This document shows positions 61,230-64,000 of a stretch of DNA of 64,000 nt, one piece after another. This stretch comes from Rhynchopus euleeides (Eukaryota; Euglenozoa; Diplonemea; Diplonemida; Diplonemidae). The position numbers were made by a program, and so were the translations under genes. The notes beneath the pieces are model-generated. The model saw only the letters and a list, made by a program, of their open reading frames with translations. It ran no database searches and was not told the origin of the DNA. The stretch is from contig OY723279.1 of assembly GCA_963210315.1 (NCBI GenBank), forward strand, positions 1,798,001 through 1,862,000, read 5' to 3'. Within the stretch, counting starts at the first letter, position 1. Each line of letters begins with the position of its first letter.

Positions 61230-63899
61230 TCATTCGGGAAGCAGGACCGGGTCCGTTGCCGTCACCCCCCTCGTATATTGGTCGGCCCGTTGGTCTGATG
61301 TTGAGACCCACTCACACACGACCTGGAGCTGAGCGCCAGCCGCCAGGGTGAACAGGTCAGCAATCACGTGGTTCGAACGGAAGTCTGATGAGTGACCTCT
61401 CTGGATGCTGTGGACTGCCGGCAGGTTATCAACCATCAGCTTGATCCTCGTGGCCCGCAAGCTTTTCGACGCCAGAGCGATCGCCTGCCTCGCTGCGTAC
61501 AGCTCCTTCACGTAGATGTGCCACATCTCCTTCCCGTTGGAGAAAGCCGCCTGCGCCACTTGTTGCGGATCAGACTCTAATATCGCCGCCCAGGATGTCG
61601 AGGAAGCATCAGACCATGCCGTGGTGCACGTAGTAGGACCCCTCCCAATCCAGGGGTTCTCCGTCATCTGCGCTGACCTCTGTTCGATTTCCTTGATGGC
61701 TGACGGTCTTACCGCGATCGGCGTGTCCCACTCCGCCGATTCGAACAGGTCCCTCGCCACATCTCTGATGAAGCTCAGCGTCGCCGGGAGGAAACACAGG
61801 AAAGAGTTTGTCGTGTACGAGTGCCACACCAAGCCCCCGACAACCTTGTAGATCGCCCTCGGGGTTGCTCTGCCCCCCCGCACCGCTGCATGTTCCCGAG
61901 TCCCCAGAAATTTCTGAACCCACGCCGGGTCCGACCGGTAGCAGTGGCGTTGTAGGTCAAACGATAGTCCAAAGGTGTTGAACATCTGCGTGGGCTGGCC
62001 GTAGCCCTGCTCGTCCAGTGACATCTTGGCGTTGACTGTTGCGCATCGGGTGAGGAAAATCTCGAACTTCTCAGCCGCCTCCTGTTGCGATCCTGCTGTC
62101 ACGATGAAGTTGTCGACCCAGGTGACTCCCTCAGACGGTGGCAGCAGTACCCGCGCTGTCCGCTGCGCGATGCACGGTGCGTACTTCCACCCCATGCAGA
62201 GTGCCTTCAATCTTGTAGTCACGAAATTCCCCCGTTGGGGTGCAACCTTCACGCCAAAGAAGTCTCTGATTTCGGGGTGCACCGGGAACTGGTAGAACCA
62301 GCTTTTCCCGTCGGTGGCCACGACCCAGTTCGCCTGCAGCAATCGCCCGATCACCCCCACGATCCGTGGGAGCAGCATGTCTTGAGGTGGTTGCATGCAG
62401 TCGTTCAGCTTCCTGCCATCCAGAACGAAACGCCTCCCACCGGATTTCTTCTCCACGGTAAAGCCGTGCAGCACTACCTTGGGCTCGTGGGAAACCTCCT
62501 CCAGCACTTCATACTGCTTCAGCGCGTCCAGATGGTGAAGAAGATTTCTGGATATTCTCATCCTGAAGCGGGCGTCGGACCTGATTCGCTGGAGCTCTCC
62601 TTCCCAGAAACGCGCGTAGAAGCTGCCTGGGTCCGTGATCACGTCAATCACGCCTTGAAGCTCGCCCGCCTGGTCCAATATCTTCAGCTGATGTAGGTCC
62701 ATGAAACCGACACATATGGGTGCGATGTAGTCTTCGTTTGGCTTCCCTCCCTTATGAGGCGGCCTCCGCGGTTTCCCGCCGATAGAGATCGCAAGAGCTT
62801 CATCGTATAGAGTGTCGAGCCCGGGCCCCATATCTCCGTCGTCGTTGCACCCATCGCCCTCAGGTCTGTATCGCGCCCTGTTCCCCGGGATCCACGGAAC
62901 ACCTGGGAAATTTCCCCGCAACAGGTTCCTCACATGGCTTCCCGCAGTTTTTCCGACATGGCTGCCGTCACGTCCACCCGCTGTAGCCCCGCCTCTGCGA
63001 CGTATCGGATCAGCGACTCTGTCGTCTGGTGACGGGTGAGAAAACACAGCTCGTCGAGGGGCACCTTCTGCTTCAGGAGGAATTGCGCTGCTCCTCTCCT
63101 GAGGGAGTGCGAGGTGAGAGACCTGTTGACTCGCTGGAGGGCTGCCCCGATCTGGCTCGACGTGATCCCTGGCGGGAATATCATACCTGTCGGGTCGCTG
63201 ATCGCTTTCAGACGGTGGCTGAGTGTCGCCCTCGCGCCGTTCGTCACGTGGTGGCCCGTGAAACGCCCCAGTTGAAATGGATCTCCTTTGGTCTCCCGCC
63301 AGTGCACTGTCACCACTCCGTCCGCCCTGATGTTGACCTCTTGTCTCTTGAGTCGCAGCACGTCTGACGCTCTCCCGGCTGTCACCCAGCACATTTCCAC
63401 CGCTAGACGTGTGAGGGGTTTTGGCTCGAGTCGCACTGCAGAGGTCACGTCGTGGGGTCCTGCCGGTGTTGCCTGTTTTCCTGGGATCAGCGCCCCTGAT
63501 CTTCGCAAGCTCCGCCTGTAGTCCTGCAGCAGCTGCGATTCCGACAGGGACACGCCGCTTGTCCGCCTCAACGCCCCTGCGACATCCATCGTGTATTGCA
63601 GGGCGGACGCCGCGGTTATCCCGTCCAACGTCCTCTTCTTCTCCACCCAGTATATGAGCGCGAGGTCGTGTGGAATCCCGCCGTTCCGTTCCTCCCAAGT
63701 CGCCTTGAACTCGAGGTAGCGGCGGGAGGTGCTCCTCAGGCTCTTCCAGTACGACCCTGCCAGGCACTGTGCGAGAGTCTCCCTCGCCGATTTGAGCACC
63801 GCGCTCTCCTGCTCGTCCGTCAGTCCCGTCTCGTGCTGCCGTCTTCTGCCTCTTTCGCTCGGGGGGGGGGGGCACAGGATCTGTTCGTAGGGGAGTCAA
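61230..63899 (-). CDS. Reverse transcriptase-RNase H of element 2
   Basis: The 889-codon frame overlaps the recombinase gene in its first 320 or so codons; the conserved protein begins about 62,930. RT motifs: RRFVLDGRKLN, TDGKSWFYQFPV (motif A Asp), CMGWKYAPCIAQ, and the catalytic box TWVDNFIV (62106-62123), again W-x-D-N instead of Y-x-D-D. RNase H: WSDASSTSWAA, YVKELYAARQA, MVDNLPAVHS and ADQYTRG. It ends at TGA without a methyltransferase domain. The first ATG in this frame after the recombinase gene precedes GPGLDTLYDEA; no start is certain. Confidence 0.85.
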   Translation of the reverse strand: MTPLRTDPVPPPPERKRQKTAARDGTDGRAGERGAQIGEGDSRTVPGRVVLEEPEEHLPPLPRVQGDLGGTERRDSTRPRAHILGGEEEDVGRDNRGVRPAIHDGCRRGVEADKRRVPVGIAAAAGLQAELAKIRGADPRKTGNTGRTPRRDLCSATRAKTPHTSSGGNVLGDSRESVRRAATQETRGQHQGGRSGDSALAGDQRRSISTGAFHGPPRDERREGDTQPPSESDQRPDRYDIPARDHVEPDRGSPPASQQVSHLALPQERSSAIPPEAEGAPRRAVFSHPSPDDRVADPIRRRGGATAGGRDGSHVGKTAGSHVRNLLRGNFPGVPWIPGNRARYRPEGDGCNDDGDMGPGLDTLYDEALAISIGGKPRRPPHKGGKPNEDYIAPICVGFMDLHQLKILDQAGELQGVIDVITDPGSFYARFWEGELQRIRSDARFRMRISRNLLHHLDALKQYEVLEEVSHEPKVVLHGFTVEKKSGGRRFVLDGRKLNDCMQPPQDMLLPRIVGVIGRLLQANWVVATDGKSWFYQFPVHPEIRDFFGVKVAPQRGNFVTTRLKALCMGWKYAPCIAQRTARVLLPPSEGVTWVDNFIVTAGSQQEAAEKFEIFLTRCATVNAKMSLDEQGYGQPTQMFNTFGLSFDLQRHCYRSDPAWVQKFLGTREHAAVRGGRATPRAIYKVVGGLVWHSYTTNSFLCFLPATLSFIRDVARDLFESAEWDTPIAVRPSAIKEIEQRSAQMTENPWIGRGPTTCTTAWSDASSTSWAAILESDPQQVAQAAFSNGKEMWHIYVKELYAARQAIALASKSLRATRIKLMVDNLPAVHSIQRGHSSDFRSNHVIADLFTLAAGAQLQVVCEWVSTSDQRADQYTRGVTATDPVLLPE
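62930..63799 (-). CDS. Tyrosine recombinase of element 2
   Basis: The catalytic residues are all present: Arg in VTAGRASDVLRL, His and Arg in SHSLRRGAAQ, His in LTRHQTTES and Tyr in LIRYVAEAG. The N-terminal part (ETLAQCLAGSYWKSL) aligns with element 1. The frame is open upstream to 63895 and is the gag frame, reading PPPPSERGRRRQHE across a 12-base homopolymer (63861-63872), matching PPSTRGRPRKTE in element 1. There is no ATG; the coordinate given is a GTG marker. Readthrough of the gag TGA at 63896-63898 is the likely route of expression. Confidence 0.85.
   Translation of the reverse strand: MLKSARETLAQCLAGSYWKSLRSTSRRYLEFKATWEERNGGIPHDLALIYWVEKKRTLDGITAASALQYTMDVAGALRRTSGVSLSESQLLQDYRRSLRRSGALIPGKQATPAGPHDVTSAVRLEPKPLTRLAVEMCWVTAGRASDVLRLKRQEVNIRADGVVTVHWRETKGDPFQLGRFTGHHVTNGARATLSHRLKAISDPTGMIFPPGITSSQIGAALQRVNRSLTSHSLRRGAAQFLLKQKVPLDELCFLTRHQTTESLIRYVAEAGLQRVDVTAAMSEKLREAM
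63890..63898 (-). promoter_or_regulatory. Candidate gag-recombinase stop-codon readthrough site, element 2
   Basis: On the - strand CAT-TGA-CTC-CCC, with the recombinase open in the gag frame beyond it, as in element 1 at 57748-57756. The nine bases from the stop on are identical although the flanking codons differ. Confidence 0.5.
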
Positions 63900-64000
63900 T
63901 GCTGCCCCCCCTTGCTCCCCTTTCCCCCCTTTCCCGTGTGGCCAGCCTGGCGGTTGTCGATCCTGTCGAAGTCTCGCTTCCTCGTGTCGCGGCTTCCGAT
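63896..64000 (-). CDS. gag: gag-like protein of element 2, C-terminal 34 residues
   Basis: The visible end is basic and glycine-rich (GKGGKGSKGGQH then TGA), closely like the gag C-terminus of element 1 (KGRGGKGKRQ). The rest lies outside the window. Confidence 0.65.
   Translation of the reverse strand: MGSRDTRKRDFDRIDNRQAGHTGKGGKGSKGGQH

Larger units (their letters stand above)
61098..64000 (-). mobile_element. DIRS/Ngaro-like retrotransposon, element 2 (5' part outside window)
   Basis: On the - strand the order is gag C-terminus (64000-63896), tyrosine recombinase (to 62930), RT-RNase H (to 61230), then the B repeat. The proteins are clearly homologous to those of element 1 but strongly diverged, so this is a separate family. 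The three frames have no internal stop. The probable outer end is 56178, with element 1 inserted between. Confidence 0.85.

Overview
The window is nuclear DNA of a GC-rich eukaryote, probably a unicellular alga or other protist; the species cannot be named from the sequence. The evidence is very long open frames, short GT-AG introns (45-119 bp in the best-supported gene), a sacsin-type giant chaperone whose C-terminus ends in a RING finger as in plant-type homologues, and retrotransposons with tyrosine recombinases. No rRNA, tRNA or CRISPR array was recognised.

Layout. (1) 1-9708: 3' part of sacsin-like copy A, entering from the left and broken off inside its first intron at 9583. (2) 9584-14346: non-coding, AT-rich at first, then a 1.15-kb element with long inverted repeats. 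(3) 14347-16187: a small unrecognised gene, probably three exons. (4) 16539-30112: sacsin-like copy B, five exons, about 4,415 residues. (5) 30113-34081: non-coding, containing a diverged duplication and a solo retrotransposon terminus. (6) 34082-48606: sacsin-like copy C, same five exons, about 4,456 residues, with intron 2 enlarged to 928 bp by insertions. (7) 48607-51363: non-coding. (8) 51364-54282: a 972-residue multi-pass membrane protein with a long disordered N-terminus. (9) 54283-64000: a repeat cluster with two DIRS/Ngaro-like tyrosine-recombinase retrotransposons. Element 1 is complete on the + strand (56262-60907). Element 2 lies on the - strand and runs off the right edge.

How the parts fit. 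The three sacsin copies are head-to-tail paralogues. Each full copy carries two intact HSP90-type ATPase modules, a third degenerate one, an acidic linker, a small conserved domain, a coiled coil and a C3HC4 RING, which suggests a chaperone linked to ubiquitin ligation. C and A match throughout 9.58 kb wherever compared, whereas B and C differ strongly in one central segment flanked by nearly identical DNA, which suggests gene conversion. The transposon region is the most novel part. In both elements the tyrosine recombinase lies in the gag frame behind one stop with the shared context TGA-CTC-CCC. Both reverse transcriptases read W-x-D-N where Y-x-D-D is expected. Element 1 shows an A1...B1-A2-B2 split-repeat structure and appears nested in the terminal repeats of element 2. 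Solo A-B units and a MITE family with 3-bp target duplications are scattered through the window.
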